Assembly: GCA_046299435.1 (NCBI GenBank)
Contig: JBKBIC010000247.1
Coordinates: forward strand, 1 to 7,020
Direction: 5' to 3'
Length of the DNA: 7,020 nucleotides
Source of the DNA: M3007 sp046299435
GTDB lineage: Bacteria > Bacteroidota > Bacteroidia > Chitinophagales > Saprospiraceae
The position numbers and the translations under genes were made by a program. Below, in pieces: positions 1 to 6,226 of this stretch. How positions within the stretch are numbered: the stretch's first letter is position 1; every line of letters starts with the position of its first letter. The notes beneath the pieces were generated by a model. That model was not told the origin of the DNA, did no database searches, and was given only the letters and a program-made list of their open reading frames with translations.

Positions 1-94
1 CGGGACTGAACACTATTTGTCCCAAGGACTCCTTCGGAGATAATAAGCAATTGCTCCATTGCCAGTTTGCCAAAAAACATCCGTCAAATTTTAA

Positions 95-223
95 AACACA
101 CTCTTAGCGGAGGCATTGGCTTGGGCAGAAAAGCACAGCCGGGGCGAGGTCAAAGGCGGGAAGGATGCCTATCAGTTGATGGCCGAACTGGAAATGTTGA
201 GCCAAAAATATCATGGCCAATGA
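95..223 (+). pseudogene. Coding-like 3' tail of an unrecognised gene, no start in frame
   Basis: This frame is open from just after a TAA at 92-94 to a TGA at 221-223. It reads as a plausible protein tail, with segments such as LLAEALAWAEKH, GGKDAYQLMAELEML and a final SQKYHGQ. The composition is helical, the codon use resembles the genuine genes downstream, and the alternation of A, L, W and E is loosely like a TPR-type helix pair. No ATG lies in the open stretch before the coding-like part, so it looks like a gene end whose 5' part was lost or frameshifted. A different frame is open from 3 to 107 (it includes CPKDSFGDNKQLLHCQFAKK), so a frameshift near 92-107 could join the two, but I cannot show that. 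The upstream 100 bases are visibly more AT-rich than the rest of the window. I do not recognise the family, and chance openness remains possible. Confidence 0.25.
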
Positions 224-339
224 GAATCGTGGACGACACGGTTTACCTCCTCTCCATCTACGACAAATCCGAAAAAGAAGGCATCGCCGACGCGGAACTC
301 GACGCGGTGCTCCAATCGCTTGGGCTGCTGGGCGAATAA
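220..339 (+). pseudogene. C-terminal remnant of a RelE/HigB-family type II toxin
   Basis: Translation from the ATG at 220 gives 39 residues beginning MRIVDDTVYLLSIYDKSEKE and ending LQSLGLLGE before TAA. The pattern of a hydrophobic strand (VYLLSIY), then DKSEKE, then a helix rich in D, E and L matches my recollection of the last strand and C-terminal helix of RelE/HigB-like mRNA interferases, where 'YLLxIYxKSEKExLtxxEl' is typical. Family members are usually about 100-115 residues, so the N-terminal two thirds are missing. Reading the same frame upstream to 67 gives a basic, glycine-rich stretch that does not look like RelE. No HigA- or RelB-like antitoxin follows; the next gene is a metabolic enzyme. 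The ATG overlaps the TGA of the upstream open frame as ATGA (220-223). It is probably a decayed toxin gene. A short expressed protein cannot be excluded, but it would lack most of the toxin fold. Confidence 0.5.
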
Positions 340-418
340 CCCGGCCTTTCTTCGCCGTTTCGCCACATTGCCCGACCTTCGCGCCCGCTTTTTGAACCAA
401 TCATTTTTCCACGAAAAA

Positions 419-2422
419 ATGTCCACCACACCCGCCGCCCCGGCCATCCGGTACAAAAAATCCGGCCTCAAAAAAGACACCCTCCTGCACCTGTACGACC
501 AGCTCGTCAAGCCCCGGCTCATCGAAGAAAAAATGCTGAACCTGCTGCGGCAGGGGCGCATCTCGAAATGGTTTTCGGGCATCGGGCAGGAGGCCATTTC
601 GGTCGGCGCGGCCTGTGCGCTGCTGCCCGACGAACTGATTTTCACGATGCACCGCAACCTCGGCGTGTTCACCGCCCGCGAAATGCCGCTCGACCGGATG
701 TTCTGCCAGTGGCAGGGCAAACGCCTCGGCTACACGAAAGCCCGCGACCGCAGCTTCCACTTCGGCGCGATGGAGCACGGCATCGTGGGCATGATTTCGC
801 ACTTGGGGCCGCAACTTTCGCTGGCTGCTGGCGTGGCAATGGCGCACAAATTGAAACAAGAAGGCCGCGTGTCGCTGGCGTTCACGGGCGAGGGCGCGAC
901 CAGTCAGGGCGAATTCCACGAGGCATTGAACGTGGCTTCCGTCTGGAAACTGCCCGTGATTTTCCTCATCGAAAACAACGGCTACGGCCTTTCCACCCGC
1001 CCGAACGAGCAGTATGCCTGCAAAGATTTGATAGACCGCGCAGCAGGCTACGGGATGCGCTCGGCCAAAATTGACGGCAACAACATCATCGAGGTGTTCA
1101 CGACCATCCAAAAAGTGGCCGCCGAAATGCGCGAAAACCCGGAGCCTTTCCTGCTCGAATGTGTCACTTTCCGGATGCGCGGCCACGAGGAGGCCAGCGG
1201 CACGAAGTACGTCCCGAAAGAACTCATGGACGAATGGGCGCAAAAAGACCCCATCGAAAACTTTGAACGCTGGCTGCTGTCCGAGGGCATCCTGACCGAA
1301 GACCATGCTAACTCGTTGAAAACCAATTACAAGCAACAAATCCAAGCGGCGGTGGACGTGATGTTCGCAGAGCCGGAACCCGTGCCAGATACTGCCGAGG
1401 AACTGGCGGATGTGTACGCGCCCGCGCCCGCGCCGACTCCCCCTTCAGGGGGCTGGGGGGGCAGAGAACTCCGCTTCATTGACGCGATTTCCGACGGGCT
1501 GCGCGAGGCCATGCGCCGCCATCCGCAGCTCGTATTGATGGGCCAGGACATTGCCGACTACGGCGGCGTATTCAAAATCACACAGGGTTTCACCGACGAA
1601 TTTGGCAAAGACCGCGTGCGCAACACGCCCCTGTGCGAATCGGCCATCGTCGGCATTGGCCTCGGATTGGGCCTGCGCGACATGAAAAGCATGGTGGAAA
1701 TGCAGTTCGCGGACTTCGTAACCTGCGGTTTCAACCAAATCGTCAACAACTTGGCGAAACTCCACTGGCGTTGGGGCCAGACCGCCGACGTGGTGATTCG
1801 GATGCCCACGGGCGGCGGCACGGGCGCGGGGCCGTTCCACTCGCAATCGAACGAGGCGTGGTTCACGCACGTCCCCGGCCTGAAAGTAGTGTTTCCCAGC
1901 ACGCCCGCCGACGCGAAAGGGCTGCTTTTAGCCGCTTTTGAAGACCCGAACCCGGTCATGTTTTTCGAGCACAAAGCCCTGTACCGCTCGGAATCGGGCG
2001 CGGTGCCGGAGGGTTTTTACACCATCGAAATCGGCAAAGCGCGGCAAGTGCGCGAGGGCCGCGACGTGTCCATTTTGACCTATGGCATGGGCGTTCGCTG
2101 GGCCGAACAGGTGGCCGACGAAATGGGGCTGGATGCCGACATCGTGGATTTGCGCTCGCTCGTTCCGCTTGATTATGAGGCGATTGCGGCTTCCGTCAAG
2201 CGCACGAACCGCGTGCTGATTTTGCACGAAGACACACTTTTCGGCGGCATCGGCGGCGAAATCGCGGCGTGGATTTCCGAAAACCTGTTCGAGCACTTGG
2301 ACGCACCCGTGCTGCGCGCCGCGAGTCTGGACACGCCCGTGCCGTTCGCCATTCCGCTGGAGCAAAACTTTTTCCCGGTGGAGCGGATGAAGGGGCAGTT
2401 GGCGAAGTTGATGAAGTATTGA
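419..2422 (+). CDS. 2-oxoacid dehydrogenase E1 component, alpha-beta fusion (branched-chain type likely)
   Basis: A thiamine-diphosphate enzyme that decarboxylates a 2-oxoacid and transfers the acyl group to the lipoyl arm of E2 in the cytoplasm; 667 residues carry both E1 subunits. The alpha half (about 10-320) has the ThDP/Mg motif from G157-E158-G159 to N186-N187 (GEGATSQGEFHEALN then ENNGYG) and a loop FRMRGHEEASGT. The beta half (349-667) has LCESAIVGIG, with E407 as the expected ThDP-activating glutamate, and FHSQSNEAWFTHVPGLKVV, with H474 as the expected catalytic histidine. The two halves are joined by an acidic, Pro/Ala-rich linker. Fused E1 proteins of this size are familiar in Bacteroidota and are usually annotated as 2-oxoisovalerate dehydrogenase; pyruvate or acetoin as substrate cannot be excluded. 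I chose the ATG at 419 because the 33 codons from the in-frame ATG at 320 overlap the toxin remnant and read as non-coding. The leader is A-rich without a Shine-Dalgarno site. No E2 or E3 gene is adjacent. The second motif residue is Glu where Asp is canonical. Confidence 0.92.
   Translation: MSTTPAAPAIRYKKSGLKKDTLLHLYDQLVKPRLIEEKMLNLLRQGRISKWFSGIGQEAISVGAACALLPDELIFTMHRNLGVFTAREMPLDRMFCQWQGKRLGYTKARDRSFHFGAMEHGIVGMISHLGPQLSLAAGVAMAHKLKQEGRVSLAFTGEGATSQGEFHEALNVASVWKLPVIFLIENNGYGLSTRPNEQYACKDLIDRAAGYGMRSAKIDGNNIIEVFTTIQKVAAEMRENPEPFLLECVTFRMRGHEEASGTKYVPKELMDEWAQKDPIENFERWLLSEGILTEDHANSLKTNYKQQIQAAVDVMFAEPEPVPDTAEELADVYAPAPAPTPPSGGWGGRELRFIDAISDGLREAMRRHPQLVLMGQDIADYGGVFKITQGFTDEFGKDRVRNTPLCESAIVGIGLGLGLRDMKSMVEMQFADFVTCGFNQIVNNLAKLHWRWGQTADVVIRMPTGGGTGAGPFHSQSNEAWFTHVPGLKVVFPSTPADAKGLLLAAFEDPNPVMFFEHKALYRSESGAVPEGFYTIEIGKARQVREGRDVSILTYGMGVRWAEQVADEMGLDADIVDLRSLVPLDYEAIAASVKRTNRVLILHEDTLFGGIGGEIAAWISENLFEHLDAPVLRAASLDTPVPFAIPLEQNFFPVERMKGQLAKLMKY
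1437..1461. repeat. G/C palindromic mini-repeat inside the E1 interdomain linker
   Basis: The sequence CCCCCT-TC-AGGGGG (1439-1452) is a perfect 6-bp inverted repeat with a 2-base spacer, followed by CT and a run of seven G (1455-1461). It lies in frame at codons 340-348 and is translated as TPPSGGWGG, exactly at the junction between the Pro/Ala linker of the alpha half and the first residue (R349) of the beta half. Short C-run/G-run palindromes of this kind are, from memory, common dispersed repeats in Bacteroidota genomes, so this may be a copy tolerated in a flexible linker. Only one copy occurs in this window, so the repeat status is an inference. It could also simply be low-complexity linker coding sequence. 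Confidence 0.4.
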
Positions 2423-2540
2423 ACACGGGCGGGCGGGCTAAAAATTTCGCGGCCGCTTGCAGGAGGATGCAGGGAGAATTGGCGAAACGGCTTATCATTG
2501 TGTGGAAAAATCGTTTGTTCAAAAAATTAAATTACGAACA

Positions 2541-2819
2541 ATGGAGCCTTACCACACATCGCCCGCCGAACACCCCACGCACGCCCTGCCCTCCCCCGCT
2601 GACGCGCAACGCATCGCCGCGTCCAAAGAAAAGCATCGGCGGCTTTTTCAACGAGGCATGAAATGCATGGGCGTAGGGTTGTTTTTGATGGCAGTCAGTT
2701 TTGGTGTCAACCTGCTGCTCTTCCATTCCGATGCGGATTTTGCGACGGCCATGTATGCCTTGACCTCGTTGGGGGCGGCCTTCATCGTGGCTGGGCTTGT
2801 TTGCTTCTTTGGGTTTTGA
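2541..2819 (+). CDS. Small two-helix inner-membrane protein, function unknown
   Basis: A 92-residue protein I do not recognise. Residues 1-38 are hydrophilic, with a Pro/His-rich start (MEPYHTSPAEHPTHALPSP) and then a basic stretch (KEKHRRLFQRG) that would favour a cytoplasmic N terminus by the positive-inside rule. Two hydrophobic segments follow, at about 41-61 (CMGVGLFLMAVSFGVNLLLF) and 69-92 (TAMYALTSLGAAFIVAGLVC, then FFGF), separated by a short acidic loop, HSDADFA. The protein ends almost at the end of the second helix, so both termini should be cytoplasmic. I chose the ATG at 2541 because the 28 codons back to the in-frame ATG at 2457 read as unlikely coding and the bases just before 2541 are AT-rich, as expected for a promoter or leader. 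It lies 118 bases after the E1 gene and 142 before the CBS gene, so it may have its own promoter. Similar small hypothetical membrane proteins occur in Bacteroidota. Confidence 0.75.
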   Translation: MEPYHTSPAEHPTHALPSPADAQRIAASKEKHRRLFQRGMKCMGVGLFLMAVSFGVNLLLFHSDADFATAMYALTSLGAAFIVAGLVCFFGF

Positions 2820-2961
2820 GCACTCGAATGTGATAACCCAAATCCCTGCCCTTCGTGATTTGTGTCATAGCTCGGCTGCCCCCATCCGGCAGACTTTCGC
2901 CTTGTCAATCGAAGACATCCCGCTGCTATGGTGCGCGGGGTAACATCTAAAACGCTCGGTG

Positions 2962-3411
2962 ATGAAGCGAAATCTGCCAGTATCCAGCATAATGACCCGA
3001 AAAATCTCGTCCGTCGCGCCCGATGACAATCTGGAGGAAGTGCGGCAAATCTTCGAGCAGCACGGCTTCCACCATGCGCCGGTGGTGGAGCACGGCAAAT
3101 TGGTGGGCATCGTCAGTTACACAGATTATCTGCGTATCATCCGGGATTTTTTCAGCAGTTCCGACGGGCTTGCGAAAAGCAACGAACGCCTGCACTCCAT
3201 TTTAGTCAGGGATATGATGACCGATAACCCGGTCTGCCTCCGCATGGACGACACGGTGGGGGCGGCACTCCAAATATTCCGCGCCAACCGTTTTCATGCC
3301 CTTCCGGTCACGGATGGGGAGGGGAAATTGCTCGGCATACTGACTACTTACGATATTATGAAGACGTTTGAGGATGTCCTCGCGCCCGAACATTCCTACG
3401 CTGAAGGCTAA
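2962..3411 (+). CDS. CBS-domain pair protein
   Basis: A stand-alone Bateman module of 149 residues with no catalytic, transporter or DNA-binding domain attached. The first CBS repeat spans about 7-59 (VSSIMTRKISSVAPDDNLEE through HHAPVVEHGKLVGIVSYTDYL) and the second about 82-137 (VRDMMTDNPVCLRMDDTVGA through FHALPVTDGEGKLLGILTTYDI). Each has the typical signature of an 'M-t/d' entry, a hydrophobic-PVV/PVT strand and G-x-L-x-G-I-[VL]-[ST]-x-x-D. The two repeats are separated by a 20-residue polar linker. Such modules bind adenine nucleotides (AMP, ATP or SAM) and act as energy or ligand sensors, often as dimers; the partner here is not evident from the neighbours. Translation could also start at the GTG immediately upstream (2959-2961), adding one Met. 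I prefer the ATG. No Shine-Dalgarno sequence is visible. The gene ends just before a strong hairpin terminator and faces the amine oxidase gene. Confidence 0.9.
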   Translation: MKRNLPVSSIMTRKISSVAPDDNLEEVRQIFEQHGFHHAPVVEHGKLVGIVSYTDYLRIIRDFFSSSDGLAKSNERLHSILVRDMMTDNPVCLRMDDTVGAALQIFRANRFHALPVTDGEGKLLGILTTYDIMKTFEDVLAPEHSYAEG

Positions 3412-3439
3412 AAACGCCCTTGTTCTGCACCGGTAGTTC

Positions 3440-3491
3440 CCGACGGCCAGCCGCGCACCCGACTGGGGGCACGGCTGGCCGTCGGCGTTTT
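3440..3491. terminator. Strong hairpin terminator between convergent genes
   Basis: Bases 3440-3453 (CCGACGGCCAGCCG) and 3472-3485 (CGGCTGGCCGTCGG) form a perfect 14-bp GC-rich inverted repeat with an 18-base loop. On the + strand the stem is followed by CGTTTT, an intrinsic-terminator arrangement for the CBS gene. The distal part overlaps the stop codon of the amine oxidase on the - strand (3490-3492). On the other side, AAAACGCC at 3411-3418 is complementary to GGCGTTTT at 3484-3491, so a T-run also exists for - strand transcripts, though about 25 bases beyond the stem. The element is therefore probably bidirectional but optimal for the + direction. Confidence 0.8.
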
Positions 3492-4929
3492 ACTTCAAGG
3501 CGGCGCGGATTTCTTTGGCGGCGCGCAGGCCCGTTTCCAAGGCTCCGTGCAAGGTGGCACTGTGCCCGGCGAAATGCGTGGCCTCTCCGGCGAAGAACAG
3601 TTTGTCGTTCAGTTTTTTGGACAAATCGCGCCGCGTTGCAAGCCCCCCTCCGCCGACGACCGGAAAAGAATATGCCCCGCCGATGTGGGGGTTTTTGCCC
3701 CAGTCTTCGATGTGCGAGCCGATGAGCGCGCTCGATGCGGCGTTGTTGCCATAGAGCGCGTCCAGCTCGGCGACGACCGTCGCCACCGCGCCCGCGCCCT
3801 GCGCCGAGAGGGTGGCCGCCCGCCCGCCCATGACGAAGAGGGTGAGCACATGGTCGTTGCCGCGCTGCTTGCTGGTGTACCAAAATTCGTGGCCCAACTG
3901 GTCGGAAGTCAGGAAGCGCAGGTTGGAGGCCCAGAAACGCTGGCTGAACTTGAAGATGATCTTCATGCCCGCGCCCATGCCGATATTCTGGATAGCGGCG
4001 GTTTTCCATGTCGGCAGCGCGGGCGAGAACTCGATGGCGTTGTTTTGCAGCACGGGGAGCGGCACGGTCAGGAGCACGGCATCGGCGGTGTGCCAAACCC
4101 CTGCTTGGTCTTTGACCCTCGGCTTGCCGCTGCCGGCGGGGTACTCGATGCGGACAGCCTTTGTGTTGTACAGGATGTCCGGCAGGATGTTGGCGAACGT
4201 GGCATCCATGATTTGCGCGAACGTCCGGTTCCGCATCGGGTAGTCGCCGTTGCCCGCAGTCCAAGCCGCGTCTTCCTGCGCGATGCCTTTGATGCTCAGG
4301 TGTTGGTTGTCGGTGCCGTACTCGTTGCCCACGTCGGCATTCACGATGTGGTGTACGCGGGAGGGCAGCCCTACCTCGGCCACGCGCTGGGCCACTGTCT
4401 TGTCAGGGCCTTGATAACTGGTGGCGTTTTCGGAGAATGCCCATGCGGCGATCACGTGCGGGTCGTCCTCAATTTGCGGCTCGCTGAATAGCTGCCCGTC
4501 GAGCCGGAAATAGTCCACTGGGCTGTAATTGACGAACTGCGCGCCCTGTTGCTGCGCCCACCGGTATAGCATGGAGTTGTTGCCGTGGATGATCTCAGCA
4601 CCCAGCTCGACGGGAAAGTCAGCGAACCCCGTCAGGGCCTTCACACGCCCGCCACGGCGTTCGCTGGATTCGAGGATTTTCACGGTACAGCCCCTCGCCT
4701 TGAGCCATGAGGCTGCATACATCCCAGCCGCGCCAGCCCCGATGACGACGACGGAGCGGGGGACGCGGCTGCGGTCGCCCTTCCCGTCAGCCCACGGGCT
4801 ATCGGCGAGCTCGTCGGGGGTAGCCTCCGCGTGGAGCGGATCTTTGGTGCAAGATTGAACGATTTGAGGAATGGCCCACAGGCCGACGGCACCGAGGCCG
4901 ATTTTTCGCAAGAACAGGCGGCGTTGCAT
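3490..4929 (-). CDS. FAD-dependent amine oxidase (flavin monoamine oxidase family), exported
   Basis: A 479-residue flavoprotein expected to oxidise a primary, secondary or polyamine substrate to the imine/aldehyde with H2O2 formation; the substrate cannot be read from sequence. The Rossmann dinucleotide-binding motif is at about 58-95: SVVVIGAGAAGMYAASWLKA with GAGAAG at 64-69, then ILESSERRGGR with E87 expected to bind the adenosine ribose. The C-terminal FAD-binding motif is LFFAGEATHFAGHSATLHGA (444-463). A GAGMKIIFKF segment carries the lysine that in this family contacts flavin N5 through water. The N terminus, MQRRLFLRKIGLGAVGLWAI, resembles a twin-arginine signal (QRRLFLR) with a hydrophobic core, and QSC at 25-27 could be an atypical lipobox, so the enzyme may be Tat-exported and perhaps lipid-anchored. 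I chose the ATG at 4927-4929 because it places this signal at the terminus; the 79 upstream in-frame codons look non-coding. It faces the CBS gene and is divergent from the sensor kinase gene. Confidence 0.9.
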   Translation of the reverse strand: MQRRLFLRKIGLGAVGLWAIPQIVQSCTKDPLHAEATPDELADSPWADGKGDRSRVPRSVVVIGAGAAGMYAASWLKARGCTVKILESSERRGGRVKALTGFADFPVELGAEIIHGNNSMLYRWAQQQGAQFVNYSPVDYFRLDGQLFSEPQIEDDPHVIAAWAFSENATSYQGPDKTVAQRVAEVGLPSRVHHIVNADVGNEYGTDNQHLSIKGIAQEDAAWTAGNGDYPMRNRTFAQIMDATFANILPDILYNTKAVRIEYPAGSGKPRVKDQAGVWHTADAVLLTVPLPVLQNNAIEFSPALPTWKTAAIQNIGMGAGMKIIFKFSQRFWASNLRFLTSDQLGHEFWYTSKQRGNDHVLTLFVMGGRAATLSAQGAGAVATVVAELDALYGNNAASSALIGSHIEDWGKNPHIGGAYSFPVVGGGGLATRRDLSKKLNDKLFFAGEATHFAGHSATLHGALETGLRAAKEIRAALK

Positions 4930-5173
4930 GGTTTCGGATGTTTGATTGTCTTTGAATAGCAGCCGGATTTTGGCGGCCTTTGAGGGGGCAAAGGTTGGGC
5001 CGCGGTGTGTCGCATCAAGGTTTATTCCTCGAAACGCCACAAAAACGGCACGAAAAGCGTCTGCGACGGCTTGGTTGTCCGTTCGAGCATTGGAGGCCGG
5101 GCGGGATGCCGTTTTTCGGCCAGTTCGGGCAAAAGCCCGGGTGTCCGCCCGCAGCCCGGCATACATTTGCGCG
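4930..5173. promoter_or_regulatory. Divergent intergenic region between amine oxidase and kinase genes
   Basis: This 244-base gap should hold the promoters of both divergent genes. It contains an inverted repeat, CCTTTG-AGGGGG-CAAAGG (4977-4994), that could be an operator or a hairpin near the amine oxidase side. Nearer the kinase gene there are several small GC stems: GCCG/CGGC at 5108-5120 around a T5 loop, CGGGC/GCCCG at 5126-5139 around AAAA, and a competing pairing, CCGGG/CCCGG, at 5137-5159. No convincing TAnnTTTG element was found for the amine oxidase strand. Open frames on both strands run through the region but have no recognisable protein features; I treat them as by-products of high GC. 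Confidence 0.45.
5162..5169 (+). promoter_or_regulatory. Candidate Bacteroidota -7 promoter element for the kinase operon
   Basis: TACATTTG matches the Bacteroidota sigma-A -7 consensus TAnnTTTG at all fixed positions and ends only four bases before the ATG of the kinase gene. If used, transcription would start at or within a few bases of the start codon, giving a leaderless or nearly leaderless mRNA. The expected -33 TTG/TTTG about 19-20 bases upstream is not present (the region reads GGGTGTCC), which lowers confidence. An eight-base motif with six fixed positions can occur by chance. Confidence 0.35.
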
Positions 5174-6226
5174 ATGCCAAGCCAAACACAGCACGAACAA
5201 CCGGAAAAGTACCCGCCGCCCCTCGGCTGGCGGGAGCAGGCCGTATTCGCGCTGTTGGGCTTCTTAATGTCGTTGGATTACTATCTGGCCGACAGTGTTT
5301 CGTGGCAGATTGGCTTGGTCAGGTCGCTGTGCGACACGGCCTCTGTGCTGTGCATCCTGTACCTCAATTATTACTGGCTCATCCCGCGTTTCTTCGTCCA
5401 CAGGCGATTCGCCATGTACGCCCTGGCCTGCACCGGCTGCACGGCCGGCTATGTGGTATTGCAGCGATGGAGCGGCTTGGAGATGTTTTTGTGCGAAAGC
5501 GAGGGCTGGCACGGGGTGTTCAGCACGGTGCTGGACTGGGCGTTGTACCTGCTGCTGTCCACGCTTTTTTGGTATTTCCGGCAATTCCAGACCGATCGCG
5601 AACGCCAGTTCTTGCTCCGGAGCGAGAACTTGGAGGCCGAGCTCCGCTTCCTTCGGGCCCAAATAAGCCCACATTTTATCTTCAATTCGCTGAACAACAT
5701 CTATACGCTGGCTCTCCAACGCCACGAGAACGCGGCGCCCATGGTGGCACGGCTGGCCGACATCCTGCGCTATGCTCTGTACGACGGAAACGCGGTCAAG
5801 ACCCCGTTGGCACAGGAAATTCGGGCGATTGAGCAATTCGTCGATCTCCAACGCCTGCGCAACCTGCCCTCCGCCAACGTGGATTTTTACGTCGAGGGCA
5901 GCCCGCAAGGCTGGGCCATAGCCCCGATGCTGCTGCTCAGTTTTGTGGAAAACTGCTTCAAGCACGGGCAGCTCAACCAAGACGACATGGCTTGGGTGCG
6001 CCTCGAAATGGAGATAGAGCCGAGTGGCGCGTTCAGGTTCTCGGCGGAGAACAGCCTGCCGCCTCAAGGCCCGATCCACGAAGCAGGAAAAGGTGGCGGC
6101 ATCGGCCTGAAAAATGCCCGCCGACAGCTGGAACTCAATTACCCGGGGCGACACACCCTCCGAACCACAGCTGACAACGGCGTTTTTGGCGTACAATTGA
6201 GCCTGCAATTGGAGTCTGCGATATGA
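5174..6226 (+). CDS. LytS/YehU-type membrane sensor histidine kinase
   Basis: A 350-residue sensor kinase that should autophosphorylate on histidine and pass the phosphate to the LytTR regulator encoded next. Four predicted transmembrane helices at about 21-39, 51-70, 79-97 and 115-135 make up the whole input region; there is no large periplasmic domain. A short helix (FRQFQTDRERQFLLRSENLE) leads to the His_kinase (PF06580-type) segment LRFLRAQISPHFIFNSLNNI, with H167 as the phosphoacceptor. This is followed by TPLAQEIRAIEQFVDLQRLR, the N-box region PMLLLSFVENCFKHG (E259, N260, H264) and the glycine-rich GKGGGIGLKNARRQLELNYP typical of the family's ATPase end. The length is typical for compact Bacteroidota members. 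I chose the ATG at 5174 because the 76 in-frame codons back to 4946 are basic, repetitive and non-homologous-looking. The signal sensed cannot be told from sequence. The gene ends in an ATGA overlap with the regulator gene. Confidence 0.92.
   Translation: MPSQTQHEQPEKYPPPLGWREQAVFALLGFLMSLDYYLADSVSWQIGLVRSLCDTASVLCILYLNYYWLIPRFFVHRRFAMYALACTGCTAGYVVLQRWSGLEMFLCESEGWHGVFSTVLDWALYLLLSTLFWYFRQFQTDRERQFLLRSENLEAELRFLRAQISPHFIFNSLNNIYTLALQRHENAAPMVARLADILRYALYDGNAVKTPLAQEIRAIEQFVDLQRLRNLPSANVDFYVEGSPQGWAIAPMLLLSFVENCFKHGQLNQDDMAWVRLEMEIEPSGAFRFSAENSLPPQGPIHEAGKGGGIGLKNARRQLELNYPGRHTLRTTADNGVFGVQLSLQLESAI

Noticed and set aside
401..1345. Long antisense open frame (about 314 codons) opposite the E1 gene
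   Set aside because: It lies wholly within a clearly homologous gene in GC-rich DNA; its translation is rich in H, R, F and V with no recognisable domain, as expected for a shadow frame.
2493..2500. TATCATTG as a -7 promoter element for the small membrane protein gene
   Set aside because: It mismatches TAnnTTTG at one fixed position and has no TTG at the right distance upstream.
2515..2541. Inverted repeat TTGTTC / GAACAA touching the start of the small membrane protein gene
   Set aside because: Only 6 bp per arm in an AT-rich stretch with a 15-base spacer; expected by chance often enough that I do not call an operator.
2808..2842. Inverted repeat TTTGGGTT / AACCCAAA around the stop of the small membrane protein gene
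   Set aside because: The stem is 8 bp but AT-rich with a 19-base loop and no following T-run, so it is a weak terminator candidate at best.
3547..4491. + strand open frame of about 314 codons opposite the amine oxidase
   Set aside because: The - strand frame has FAD motifs at both ends; this one has only low-complexity D/G/V/R-rich sequence.
5078..5116. Possible LytTR binding sites (TCCGTTCGA at 5078 and GCCGTTTTT at 5108)
   Set aside because: Both are imperfect and start 30 bases apart, whereas LytTR repeats normally start about 21-22 bases apart.
4946..5173. 76-codon upstream extension of the sensor kinase frame
   Set aside because: It is Arg/Ala/Ser-rich with no domain or signal, and would nearly abut the divergent gene's start. 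The kinase family begins shortly before the first membrane helix, consistent with the ATG at 5174.
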